A stretch of DNA of 64,000 bases from JAEXZL01 sp049943125. GTDB lineage: Bacteria > Bacillota > Clostridia > Clostridiales > Clostridiaceae. The number at the start of each line of letters is the position of its first letter. The first letter of the stretch is position 1. The position numbers were made by a program, and so were the translations under genes. Of this stretch, positions 52,855-61,159 are shown in pieces. The notes beneath the pieces are model-generated. The model was given only the letters and a program-made list of their open reading frames with translations. It made no database searches and was not told where the DNA came from. Location: NCBI RefSeq assembly GCF_049943125.1, contig NZ_CP188040.1, positions 2,480,001 through 2,544,000 on the forward strand, read 5' to 3'.

Positions 52855-52883
52855 TTTACAAATTGCTTTTTTTTCACTATTAT
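52855..52883 (+). promoter_or_regulatory. Promoter of trhO
   Basis: TTTACA (52855-52860) and TATTAT (52878-52883) with a 17-base spacer. The predicted start site near 52890 supports ATG 52922 as the start codon and argues against the ATG at 52889. Confidence 0.5.
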
Positions 52884-52921
52884 ATAATATGAAAGTTATG
52901 GCAAGAAAGGATGTAATAGTA

Positions 52922-53923
52922 ATGGGGAATATGCACTATAGAGTATTGCTATATTATAAATTTGTCGATATAGAAAATCCTGAGCTCTTTGCAGCGGAGC
53001 ACCTAGAGCTTTGTAAAAGCTTAGGCCTTAGAGGTAGGATACTGGTGGCTGAGGAAGGAATAAACGGAACGGTTTCAGGACTTAAGGAAAATACAGATGA
53101 GTACATGGAAATCCTAAAAAAGGATGAAAGATTTGGAGATATGACTTTTAAAATTGACGAAGCGGAAGAACATGCCTTTAAGAAGCTATATGTGAGAAGA
53201 AGAAAAAGCATCATAACCCTAAAAGAAGAGGATGATGTAAATCCTCAGGTGAAGAAAGGAAAATATCTTAATCCTAAGGAATTTTATGAAATGCTTCAGA
53301 GAGATGATGTAATAGTGGTTGACGGAAGAAATGACTATGAATATGATATTGGACATTTTAGAGGGGCAATAAGACCTGAGATTAAGAATTTCAAGGAATT
53401 CCCTAAATGGATAGAAGAGAATCTCTCTGACCATAAGGATAAAAAGGTTATAAGCTACTGCACTGGTGGTATTCGCTGTGAAAAGCTCACTGGAGTTCTA
53501 ATGAATAAGGGCTTTGAGGAGGTTTATCATTTAGAAGGTGGAATAGTTACCTATGGAAAGGATCCAGAGGTTAAGGGACGGCTTTTTGACGGAAAATGCT
53601 ATGTATTTGATGAGAGAATAGCTGTAAAAGTAAATAATACTGAAGAGGATGTTATAATTTCTAAGTGCTCTCACTGTGGGGAGTCCTGTGATAGATATAT
53701 AAACTGTACTAATGATGACTGTCATGACCAGCATTTATGCTGCGAAGCCTGTGAAGAGAAGTATCAGGGCTTTTGTAGTGAGGAATGCATGAAATATATA
53801 CAGGAGCATCCAGAGAGAGATGCTAGAGTAAGAATAAGCGAAAAGCTGAAAATGTATGAAAGATATAAGCAGAATCCAAGAAAAGCACAGTATTTTAGAA
53901 GATCTATAGAAAAAGATTTGTAA
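52922..53923 (+). CDS. trhO: tRNA uridine(34) hydroxylase TrhO (rhodanese-related)
   Basis: A 333-residue protein of the YceA/UPF0176 family, which forms 5-hydroxyuridine at tRNA position 34. The N-terminal ferredoxin-like domain has RGRILVAEEGINGTVSG; the rhodanese domain has catalytic Cys in ISYCTGGIRCEKL. A C-terminal cysteine-rich region (CSHCGESC, CEACEEKYQGFCSEEC) may bind metal. ATG 52922 is used with AAAGGA 10 bases upstream, because the ATG at 52889 lies at the predicted transcription start. The oxygen-dependent reaction known for this family is notable in an apparent anaerobe. Confidence 0.9.
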   Translation: MGNMHYRVLLYYKFVDIENPELFAAEHLELCKSLGLRGRILVAEEGINGTVSGLKENTDEYMEILKKDERFGDMTFKIDEAEEHAFKKLYVRRRKSIITLKEEDDVNPQVKKGKYLNPKEFYEMLQRDDVIVVDGRNDYEYDIGHFRGAIRPEIKNFKEFPKWIEENLSDHKDKKVISYCTGGIRCEKLTGVLMNKGFEEVYHLEGGIVTYGKDPEVKGRLFDGKCYVFDERIAVKVNNTEEDVIISKCSHCGESCDRYINCTNDDCHDQHLCCEACEEKYQGFCSEECMKYIQEHPERDARVRISEKLKMYERYKQNPRKAQYFRRSIEKDL

Positions 53924-53954
53924 ATTAATAATAAATAAAATTAATTTAAGCATA

Positions 53955-54035
53955 AAATAAGGGAGCGAATTCTTTTTGCCATCACCCTTACCATAGGTAA
54001 TGGGAGGTGTAAAGTGGAATAAGTCTCCCTTATTT
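53955..54035. other. Stem-loop element between converging genes
   Basis: An 11-bp perfect inverted repeat (AAATAAGGGAG with CTCCCTTATTT) encloses 59 bases that themselves contain a smaller imperfect hairpin (CACCCTTACC/GGTAATGGGAGGTG). It lies between trhO and the CFI-box gene. It may act as a bidirectional terminator, although the internal part is unusually long and structured. Confidence 0.55.
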
Positions 54036-54037
54036 AT

Positions 54038-54439
54038 TTAATTTTCTGTGTCGTGATAGGGGGTGTCCTTTATACCAGACACCTTGAGATGGTTTACTAA
54101 TCCGTTAAGAGGATAGCGGATAAGCTTTTTAAGCCAGCTTATGCTTCCAAACCATTTAACTAAGGTTGGACTTATTGCATAATAAATCTTGATAAATGTC
54201 CTCCCAGTCTTGGATTTCTTTAAGTTATAGTCACGAAATCTTCGTAGTGTCCATACTTCCGGACAATCATAGGAGCCATAAACAGCCGTTGCAATATAGC
54301 AGCCCTGACTGCTGGAGCCTCTGCCGCCTCCACCAGGGGAAGCAGACTTTCTTCCTGACCTGTAGCCTTCTTCATAGCCTTCTTCATAACCTTCCTCAAA
54401 ATCCTCATCATAATCATCATAATCATAATCGTCGTGCAT
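54038..54439 (-). CDS. CFI-box-CTERM domain protein
   Basis: A 133-residue protein. The N-terminus (about 1-30) is extremely acidic with Tyr (DDYDYDDYDEDFEEGYEEGY), a Gly/Ser linker follows (about 33-47), then the CFI-box-like domain GCYIATAVYGSYDCPEVW and LRRFRDYNLKKSKTGRTFIK (about 48-90). The C-terminal part is an amphipathic or membrane-associating segment (WFGSISWLKKLIRYPLNGLV). Start ATG 54439 with AAGGGGG upstream. Proteins with this domain are widespread and of unknown function; the conserved N-terminal Cys of the domain is present. Monocistronic. Confidence 0.82.
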   Translation of the reverse strand: MHDDYDYDDYDEDFEEGYEEGYEEGYRSGRKSASPGGGGRGSSSQGCYIATAVYGSYDCPEVWTLRRFRDYNLKKSKTGRTFIKIYYAISPTLVKWFGSISWLKKLIRYPLNGLVNHLKVSGIKDTPYHDTEN

Positions 54440-54533
54440 ATATACGGCCCCCTTTTTTGAATATTCTGAACTATATATATATTTTATCAAAAAAAGATGA
54501 ATAATGTCTATAGATAAGCTTTATTTATATGAA

Positions 54534-54570
54534 AAGGAGTACTGCCAAAAAATGCAGTACTCCTTATTTG
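54534..54570. terminator. Terminator of leuS
   Basis: A 12-bp perfect stem (AAGGAGTACTGC/GCAGTACTCCTT) with a loop of 8 bases. On the minus strand it follows the leuS stop and has a T-rich tail. Confidence 0.85.
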
Positions 54571-54572
54571 AA

Positions 54573-57032
54573 TTATTTAGCAACTATATTTACTAATCTT
54601 CCTTTGATTACTATAACCTTAACAATATTTTTTCCTTCTAGGGCTTCTACTATGTGAGGCTCTGCTAAAGCTATTTCTTTTATTTCCTCCTCGGAAATGC
54701 CTGTGGCAATATTAGTTTTTGCTTTTATCTTACCATTTATTTGGATGGCTATTTCTACCTCATCCTTTATAAGAGCTTTTTCATCTAGCTCAGGCCAGCC
54801 TTGATTAAATACAGAATATCCATTATCTGCACCTTCATAAGGACAGAAGCTGTTGTAATACTCTTCTGAGAAGTGAGGGGTGAAAGGTGCTATGAGCTTT
54901 ATGAAGTCAATTACTGTCTCCTTTAAGAATTCAGGATTAATTGAATCCTCCTGAATATACTTTGAAAGGGCATTAGCAAACTCCATAAGTCTTGCTACAG
55001 CAGTGTTGAACTGTAAAATCTCTATATCGGAGGTTATAGCCTTAATGCTGTTATGTCTCCAGAAATTAAGCTCCTTTTCTGCTTTATCTATTGTGGTCTT
55101 TCCGCCCTGGTCTATTCTTTCCTTAGAGCTTCCTAAAAGTCTTTCTACTCTTTCTATAAAGCGGGCAATGGATTTTATTCCATCATCAGACCAGGCTCCC
55201 CCTTCAACGTATGCAAAACCGAAGGCAAGGTACATTCTAAATACGTCAGAACCAAATTCCTTTATATAGTCATCAGGAGATATGGTGTTTCCCCTGGATT
55301 TACTCATCTTAAAGCCATCAGGTCCTAGAATAAGACCTTGATGAGTCAAGGATAGGAAGGGCTCATCAAAGCTTAGATAACCAGCATCTCTTAGAGCTTT
55401 GGTTATAAATCTAGCATATAGAAGATGCATACAAGCATGCTCAGGGCCACCTACATATTTATCTACAGGAAGCATTGAATTTATTATCTCGCTGTTAAAA
55501 GGCTCCTGTGAATTTTTATTGTCTGGATATCTTAAGTAATACCAGGAGGAGCAAACAAAGGTGTCTAAGGTGTCCGCATCCCTATGGGCATGACCTCCAC
55601 ATTTTGGACAGGTAGTATTGATGAATTCCTGTGATTTCGCTAAAGGAGACTTGCCATCAGGAGCGAATTCTACATTATAAGGTAGCTCTACAGGTAGCTG
55701 GTCATAAGGTACAGGAACTGTTCCACATTTATCACAGTGAATCATTGGAACAGGAGCTCCCCAATAACGCTGTCTTGATACAAGCCAATCTCTTAATCTA
55801 TAATTAACCTTCTGCTGTCCAAGTCCATCCTTTTGTAGCTCTTCTACTACCTTTTCCTTACCTTCTTCCGTAGTGAGACCATCAAATTTTCCTGAGTTAA
55901 CCATAACTCCATATTCTACATAAGGAAGAGTTGACTCACCCTTTTTAGCCGCAATTACTCTTTCTATAGGAAGATTATACTTAGTAGCAAAGGCATAATC
56001 TCTTTCATCATGAGCAGGAACCGCCATAACTGCTCCTGTTCCATAGGTAGCAAGGACGTAATCAGCTATCCATATAGGTACTTCCTTACCATTAATAGGA
56101 TTTATAGCGTAGGAGCCGGAGAACACCCCTGTTTTTTCTCTGGTTAGAGATTGTCTTTCAATATCGCTCTGCTTCTTAGCCTCATCCTTGTAGGCTTCTA
56201 CAGCAGTCTTATTTTCAGTTGTGGTAAGCTGATCAACCAGTGGGTTTTCAGGAGCTAAAACTACATAGGTAACACCAAAGAGTGTATCTACCCTTGTGGT
56301 GAATACATCGAAGGAAAGACTGCTATCCTTAACCTTAAAGGTAACCTCTGCTCCGGTAGAACGACCTATCCAGTGCTTCTGCATGGCTTTAGTCTTTTCG
56401 GGCCAATCAATTGTATCTAGGCCTTCTAAGAGCTCATCAGCATAATCTGTGATTTTTAGGAACCATTGAGTTAAGTCCTTCTTGGTTACCTCTGTGCCGC
56501 AGCGTTCGCAGCTGCCATCCTGTACCTGCTCATTAGCAAGAACTGTATTACAGGATGGGCACCAGTTTACTGGAGCTTTTTTTCTATAAGCTAAGCCTTT
56601 TTCATATAGCTTTAAGAATAGCCACTGAGTCCACTTATAGTATTCTGGATCACAGGTCACCACCTCGTTATCCCAGTTGAACATAGCTCCCATTGCTTTT
56701 AGCTGCTTTTCCATGGTTTCTATATTCTTTTTGGTAGAATCCCAAGGATGTATTCCTGTTTTTATAGCATAGTTTTCTGCTGGTAGTCCAAAGGCATCAA
56801 AGCCCATGGGCTGGAAAACATTATAACCCTGCATTCTTTTAAATCTTGCCCAGGAATCTACTAATCCGTAATTGTACCAGTGTCCGGCATGAAGATTAGC
56901 TCCTGATGGGTAAGAGAACATTTCTAATACATAAAGCTTCTTATCCATTTTATCAGGGTTGAATTTATATAGCTTTGTATCTTCCCATTTTTGTTGCCAC
57001 TTTTTATCTATGGCAGTAGAGTAGTTGCTCAT
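54573..57032 (-). CDS. leuS: Leucyl-tRNA synthetase
   Basis: An 819-residue class I synthetase. The HIGH motif lies in SYPSGANLHAGHWYNYG (about residues 40-56), the CP1 editing domain in the middle contains the GTGAVMAVPAHDERDY segment, and KMSKS appears as GFKMSKSRGN (about 585). A zinc-like pair (CPSC, CERC) is present. The start is ATG 57032 (MSNYSTAIDKKWQQKW), with GAGGAGG upstream; 38 further codons of open frame run into the T-box leader and should be ignored. Controlled by a T-box with specifier CTT. Confidence 0.97.
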   Translation of the reverse strand: MSNYSTAIDKKWQQKWEDTKLYKFNPDKMDKKLYVLEMFSYPSGANLHAGHWYNYGLVDSWARFKRMQGYNVFQPMGFDAFGLPAENYAIKTGIHPWDSTKKNIETMEKQLKAMGAMFNWDNEVVTCDPEYYKWTQWLFLKLYEKGLAYRKKAPVNWCPSCNTVLANEQVQDGSCERCGTEVTKKDLTQWFLKITDYADELLEGLDTIDWPEKTKAMQKHWIGRSTGAEVTFKVKDSSLSFDVFTTRVDTLFGVTYVVLAPENPLVDQLTTTENKTAVEAYKDEAKKQSDIERQSLTREKTGVFSGSYAINPINGKEVPIWIADYVLATYGTGAVMAVPAHDERDYAFATKYNLPIERVIAAKKGESTLPYVEYGVMVNSGKFDGLTTEEGKEKVVEELQKDGLGQQKVNYRLRDWLVSRQRYWGAPVPMIHCDKCGTVPVPYDQLPVELPYNVEFAPDGKSPLAKSQEFINTTCPKCGGHAHRDADTLDTFVCSSWYYLRYPDNKNSQEPFNSEIINSMLPVDKYVGGPEHACMHLLYARFITKALRDAGYLSFDEPFLSLTHQGLILGPDGFKMSKSRGNTISPDDYIKEFGSDVFRMYLAFGFAYVEGGAWSDDGIKSIARFIERVERLLGSSKERIDQGGKTTIDKAEKELNFWRHNSIKAITSDIEILQFNTAVARLMEFANALSKYIQEDSINPEFLKETVIDFIKLIAPFTPHFSEEYYNSFCPYEGADNGYSVFNQGWPELDEKALIKDEVEIAIQINGKIKAKTNIATGISEEEIKEIALAEPHIVEALEGKNIVKVIVIKGRLVNIVAK

Positions 57033-57064
57033 ATTTATCCTCCTCGTTTTATTAGTTCTATAGC

Positions 57065-57310
57065 TATTTTTTTGTAAATAAAAAAACCTTCCTTCTACAA
57101 AGAGACGAAAGGTTATGTTCCGCGGTACCACTCTAATTAGGTGCATAAAAAAAGCACCTCAGCTTAAGAATTTTAACGGAATCACCGTACCTGCTTTTAG
57201 TCAGGTAAGCTCCATGGCAAGTTCGTATTTATATAGTGCTGCCTCTCAGCGGGTTAAGCAGCTCTCTGTGACTATAGGGAAACACTATTACTCCATATCA
57301 TAGCTTAAGT
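57065..57310 (-). promoter_or_regulatory. T-box leader of leuS (specifier CTT)
   Basis: On the minus strand the T-box core is AGAGTGGTACCGCGGAAC (57134-57117). A terminator (57114-57085) with a T7 tail follows. In Stem I the sequence CGAACTTGCC puts CTT (57221-57219) in the specifier loop, a Leu codon matching leuS. The upstream limit is estimated from the first stem near 57300. Confidence 0.94.
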
Positions 57311-57399
57311 ATTAAATAATGAATAAATTATAACCTAGAGGGGCTTAAAGGTCAATACCATGGTATTATATCTCAGTATTTAGGGGATTATTTTTATAA

Positions 57400-57425
57400 A
57401 AAAAGAGCCCAATCGTAACTGGGCC
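57400..57425 (-). terminator. Terminator of azoR
   Basis: GCCCA/TGGGC stem extended by flanking pairs, with a T7 run on the minus strand, 20 bases after the azoR stop. Confidence 0.8.
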
Positions 57426-57444
57426 CGTTTTATTCTAATTAATT

Positions 57445-58068
57445 TTAAATAAGCTTTTTAGCAGCAGCTTTTACAGCCTGTAAGCCCTTTTCTATGATTT
57501 CTTCAGATCTATCTGGGAAGGCATTATGTCCTTCGATAACTACCTCTTCAGTAATCTCTATGCCAAACATACCTGTAAAGAGGTTTCTGATATAAGATAC
57601 TGTCATATCCATGGCTGTTCTTTCAGGTGTTGAATATATCCCACCCTTTGCACAAAGAACAATTGCCTTTTTGCCTCCAAGCATCTGTATAAGATCTCCT
57701 TCAGGGGAGTATTTGAAGGCAAAGCCTGCCTCGGAAATATAATCTATGTAGGTATGTAATCTTGCTGGAGGAGTTAAATTCCAGAGAGGGAAGGCAATAA
57801 CTATTACATCTGCAGCAGCGGTTAAATCCTTTGCTTTTTGTTTTGCAGCAAGAAGTCTTTTTTCATAATCATTTAATTCCACCCCAGCCTGAAGCTTGCC
57901 AAAGGCATCAAATAACTCCTGTCCTAAATAAGGCATGTCTTCATTAAACAAATCATAGGTTACTACCTCAAGATTTTTTGTATCTTTTATAGTATCCATA
58001 AAGGTTTCATACATTCTAGTAGAGATTCCATCGGGTCTGTTATTAGCTTTAATAACTAATACATTCAT
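57445..58068 (-). CDS. azoR: FMN-dependent NADH-azoreductase
   Basis: A 207-residue flavodoxin-fold reductase of the AzoR group. Features: MNVLVIKANNRPDGISTRM at the N-terminus (FMN phosphate loop), VIAFPLWNLTPPARLHTYID (about residues 90-109) and CAKGGIYS (about 139-146). It reduces quinones or azo compounds by a two-electron step. AGGAGG lies before the ATG. It is divergent from the TetR gene at 58362, which probably controls it. The 290 bp between hold an 11-bp inverted repeat. Confidence 0.92.
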   Translation of the reverse strand: MNVLVIKANNRPDGISTRMYETFMDTIKDTKNLEVVTYDLFNEDMPYLGQELFDAFGKLQAGVELNDYEKRLLAAKQKAKDLTAAADVIVIAFPLWNLTPPARLHTYIDYISEAGFAFKYSPEGDLIQMLGGKKAIVLCAKGGIYSTPERTAMDMTVSYIRNLFTGMFGIEITEEVVIEGHNAFPDRSEEIIEKGLQAVKAAAKKLI

Positions 58069-58123
58069 TATTTTTTCCTCCTGTTAAATCAATTATTTTG
58101 TGTAAAAATTTATTTTTTTGTAA

Positions 58124-58197
58124 TGTTTATATTTATTTTTTTTGATATAATTGTGATAAAGATGATATAAAAATGAAGAATTAATAAAATATAAACA
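58124..58197. promoter_or_regulatory. Inverted repeat in the azoR-tetR divergent region
   Basis: TGTTTATATTT (58124-58134) is repeated inverted as AAATATAAACA (58187-58197), centre to centre 63 bases. It could be two operator half-sites. The rest of the 290-bp gap is AT-rich with no other clear element. Confidence 0.4.
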
Positions 58198-58361
58198 ATT
58201 TGTTATCATTTTTATGCTATTTTAGTAAATTTCTTCTTGATTGGAAGATTATTTACTTTAGATTATATAGTTAATATTTTTCCTTTCAACCAATAATTTC
58301 TTGATTTTGTTGCTTATACAACAGATGGTTTTATTTGTAGGAAAAGTATGGGGAGGTAAAA

Positions 58362-58958
58362 ATGACTGAAACGAAAACTGACCCTAGAGTACTTCGCACA
58401 AAAAAACTCATTATCAATGCATTTATAATACTTTTGGAAAAAAAGGAATTTAAGCTTATTACTATAAAAGATATAACTAATCAGGCTGCTGTTAATAGAG
58501 CAACCTTTTATTATCACTTTACAGATAAATATAATCTTATGGAGGAGGTTATCAGAGAGAGCTTTAGGAATAGGTTATTTTCTCGGTTAGATGGAAGTGA
58601 GGATTTAAATGTAGAGCAAATTGAAGGCATTTTTACATCTCTAACAAACCTTCAAGAAAATCTCTTCGAAAAGTATTCCTGTAAATTCGTATCTTTTATT
58701 GATATCTTTGAAAGAGTGATAAAGGATGAACTACACAAGCTATTTATAAGCCTTCTGGAGAAGAAGTATCCTGAAAGTACAGAAGAGTCTTTAAACACTG
58801 CAGCGACCTTGTCCTCTTGGAGCATATATGGAGCAGCTATTTCCTCAAGTAAAGAAAAACACATTCCTTTAAAGAAGGATGAAGATACCATAGCGGCTTA
58901 TGTCATCAATGGAATAAAAGGCATGCTGGAGATAAAGGCTATAAGTAATGCCAGTTAA
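58362..58958 (+). CDS. TetR/AcrR family transcriptional regulator
   Basis: A 198-residue repressor. The N-terminal helix-turn-helix is in LRTKKLIINAFIILLEKKEF and ITIKDITNQAAVNRATFYYHF (about residues 10-55), then DKYNLMEEVIRESF. The C-terminal domain (about 75-190) is of the TetR_C_33-like type with an inducer pocket of unknown ligand. GGGGAGG precedes the ATG. It is divergent from the azoreductase gene, so regulation of that gene by redox-active or azo compounds is likely. Terminator at 58964. Confidence 0.9.
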   Translation: MTETKTDPRVLRTKKLIINAFIILLEKKEFKLITIKDITNQAAVNRATFYYHFTDKYNLMEEVIRESFRNRLFSRLDGSEDLNVEQIEGIFTSLTNLQENLFEKYSCKFVSFIDIFERVIKDELHKLFISLLEKKYPESTEESLNTAATLSSWSIYGAAISSSKEKHIPLKKDEDTIAAYVINGIKGMLEIKAISNAS

Positions 58959-58963
58959 AATAA

Positions 58964-59000
58964 AGAGTGACCAAGTTAATATTAGGTCACTCTTTTTTTG
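58964..59000 (+). terminator. Terminator of the tetR gene
   Basis: A 9-bp perfect stem (AGAGTGACC/GGTCACTCT), 12-base loop and T-run. Confidence 0.88.
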
Positions 59001-59147
59001 TATGGTTATATCCATCATATTCATATAAAGGTAGTACCGCAGTTGTTAATTCATATATTGAAAAAAATGATAATTAATTTCATTTGAAAGTATTTGTCGA
59101 ATGAATGTAATTATTACTAATTAGTTATAATTTCATTAAAATAATCC

Positions 59148-59189
59148 TTGCAAAAGGATAATTATTATTATATAATTACAATTGTAATT
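59148..59189 (+). promoter_or_regulatory. Promoter with perfect 16-bp palindrome upstream of reverse rubrerythrin
   Basis: TTGCAA (59148-59153) and TATAAT (59171-59176) are 17 bases apart. AATTACAATTGTAATT (59174-59189) is a perfect palindrome overlapping the -10 and the start point, ideal for a repressor. It is not the standard PerR box. Confidence 0.65.
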
Positions 59190-59241
59190 GATAGCGATGT
59201 AATTTTTAAATATAGACATCGATAGTTTAGGAGGACATAAG

Positions 59242-59793
59242 ATGAAAAAATTTGTTTGTAATGTATGTGGATATGTTCATACTGGAGATTCAGCACCAGA
59301 ATTATGCCCAATCTGTAAGGCAGGAACTGATAAATTCTCAGAGCAATCAGGAATGAGAACTTGGGCTTGTGAGCACGTAGTAGGAGTAGCTCAAGGTGCT
59401 TCTGAAGATATAATGGCTGATTTAAGAGCAAACTTTGAAGGAGAATGCTGTGAGGTTGGTATGTACTTAGCAATGGCTAGAGTAGCTCACAGAGAAGGTT
59501 ACCCAGAAATAGGACTTTACTATGAAAAAGCAGCTTGGGAAGAAGCTGAGCACGCTTCAAAATTCGCTGAGCTTCTAGGAGAAGTTGTAACTAACTCCAC
59601 TAAGAAAAATCTTGAGCTTAGAGTAGACGCTGAGAATGGTGCTACATCTGGTAAGTTCGATCTTGCTAAGAGAGCAAAGGAAGCTAACCACGATGCAATC
59701 CATGATACAGTTCACGAAATGGCTAAGGACGAAGCTAGACATGGTAGAGCTTTTGAAGGTCTTTTAGAAAGATACTTCGGTGAAGAGAAATAA
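59242..59793 (+). CDS. Reverse rubrerythrin
   Basis: A 183-residue non-haem iron protein with the domain order reversed: N-terminal rubredoxin-like site (FVCNVCGY and LCPICKAG, about residues 5-28) followed by a ferritin-like di-iron domain with EGECCEVGMYLAMARVA, EEAEHASKFAELL and DEARHGRAFEGLL. Clostridial reverse rubrerythrins reduce peroxide and oxygen with electrons from NADH and ferredoxin-type carriers. AGGAGG lies 8 bases before the ATG. It has a strong promoter overlapped by a palindrome and a terminator, so it is a single-gene, tightly controlled unit. Works with desulfoferrodoxin, which makes peroxide. Confidence 0.96.
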   Translation: MKKFVCNVCGYVHTGDSAPELCPICKAGTDKFSEQSGMRTWACEHVVGVAQGASEDIMADLRANFEGECCEVGMYLAMARVAHREGYPEIGLYYEKAAWEEAEHASKFAELLGEVVTNSTKKNLELRVDAENGATSGKFDLAKRAKEANHDAIHDTVHEMAKDEARHGRAFEGLLERYFGEEK

Positions 59794-59805
59794 TATAAAA
59801 TAATT

Positions 59806-59855
59806 AAAGGTTGTCTAAAAGTCTATAGACTTTTTGGACAACCTTTTTTATTTAA
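59806..59855 (+). terminator. Terminator of reverse rubrerythrin
   Basis: AAAGGTTGTC (59806-59815) pairs with GACAACCTTT (59837-59846), extended by an inner AAAAGTC/GACTTTT stem; T-run follows. Confidence 0.9.
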
Positions 59856-59983
59856 AAAAATGTAACAAAATATATCTGTAAATCTTAATTAAAACCTTGG
59901 GAAATTTGCTATAATTAATATTAATTGACATATATATAGATGGTAATATTTAATATTGCTTCTAAAATAGAGGGAGTGTGTAA

Positions 59984-61048
59984 ATGACTGATAATAGAGA
60001 AGATCACCAAGAATTTATTTTTCCAGAAGGGATGGAAGGTAATGAGCTGACTATTGAGGCGATTGCAGCCACCTCACGTATAGGGTATGGATTTATTGCT
60101 TTTGGAGTAATATGGTTAGTAGCTCAGGTGTTAATCGGAAATATTATTTTTGGTATTAATGCAGATTTTGCAGGTTCCATGTGGGGACTTTTTATTTCAA
60201 ATTATATAGCCATGCTTTTTATTGCTCTTCCAGTGCTATATATAGTTGTAAAAAGGCTAGAGGCAAGGAAGCTTGAAAAAAGCAATATTAAGGCTTCATC
60301 CTTTATAGGAGCTATTATGATAATGTACACCTTATCCATTGTTGGCTCACTCCTAGGAATTGCAGTGAATTATTTACTTAATATGCTTTTTGGAATTACC
60401 TCCAGCAGTGCTGCAGTAGAATTGATATCTTCTGGAGAAGATATTCTTGTAAATTTCCTCTTTGCTGGCATCACAGCTCCAATAGTAGAGGAGTTTATTT
60501 TTCGTAAGCTTCTTATAGATAGGACTATAAAGTATGGATCTAAGCTGTCTTTAATTCTCTCAGGACTGTTATTTGGCCTTATTCATTGGAATTTTCAGCA
60601 GTTTTTCTATGCTTTTCTCTTAGGTATGCTTTTTGCTTATATTTATATTAAAACTGGAAAGCTTACCTATAGTATAATACTTCATATGATATTAAACTCA
60701 GTATCTGTGCTCATATCTGCTCTTTATCCTGTCCTTATCCCTATAGAGAACATGGAAGCTACTGAGATTTTTCAGTATCTTTCTACAGGGAATACAGAGG
60801 AGCTACTTCAGTTATTTTTGCTGCTCATACTGGTGTTTTCTCAGTATATTTTTGCTTTTATTGGATTGGTAATATTAATAGTGAAAAGAAAGAGCCTTAC
60901 TGCTTTCTTTAGTGATGGCGAAAGATATTCCGGAAGCTCCTATTCCCAAGAAATAAAAGGTGCTTCAACTATTTTTAAGAGCTTTGGCATGATACTTTGT
61001 ATTATCATTTTTCTTGGAATGTTTATTTTGACTATGTTGGCAGGTTAA
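59984..61048 (+). CDS. CPBP family intramembrane metalloprotease
   Basis: A 354-residue membrane protein with about seven to eight hydrophobic segments. The CPBP/Abi (CAAX-type) motifs are intact: APIVEEFIFRKLLID (EExxxR, about residues 160-174), GLIHWNF (about 200) and LHMILNS (about 232). Such enzymes cleave within membranes, often prenylated or bacteriocin-related substrates. The acidic N-terminal region (about 1-25) is cytoplasmic. GAGGGAG precedes the ATG. Monocistronic; substrate unknown. Confidence 0.9.
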   Translation: MTDNREDHQEFIFPEGMEGNELTIEAIAATSRIGYGFIAFGVIWLVAQVLIGNIIFGINADFAGSMWGLFISNYIAMLFIALPVLYIVVKRLEARKLEKSNIKASSFIGAIMIMYTLSIVGSLLGIAVNYLLNMLFGITSSSAAVELISSGEDILVNFLFAGITAPIVEEFIFRKLLIDRTIKYGSKLSLILSGLLFGLIHWNFQQFFYAFLLGMLFAYIYIKTGKLTYSIILHMILNSVSVLISALYPVLIPIENMEATEIFQYLSTGNTEELLQLFLLLILVFSQYIFAFIGLVILIVKRKSLTAFFSDGERYSGSSYSQEIKGASTIFKSFGMILCIIIFLGMFILTMLAG

Positions 61049-61101
61049 GATAAATGCGCTAAGTGTACAATAATAATCTACAGACTTGATTAAATTAGAA
61101 G

Positions 61102-61151
61102 GCTCAGCATTCCCATGAGATATGGACAACCTATATCATGAGGAGCTGAGC
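61102..61151. terminator. Long hairpin between CPBP and CYTH genes
   Basis: GCTCAGC (61102-61108) pairs with GCTGAGC (61145-61151), with a long imperfect inner stem around a short loop. It likely serves both converging genes. Confidence 0.7.
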
Positions 61152-61159
61152 TTATGTAC

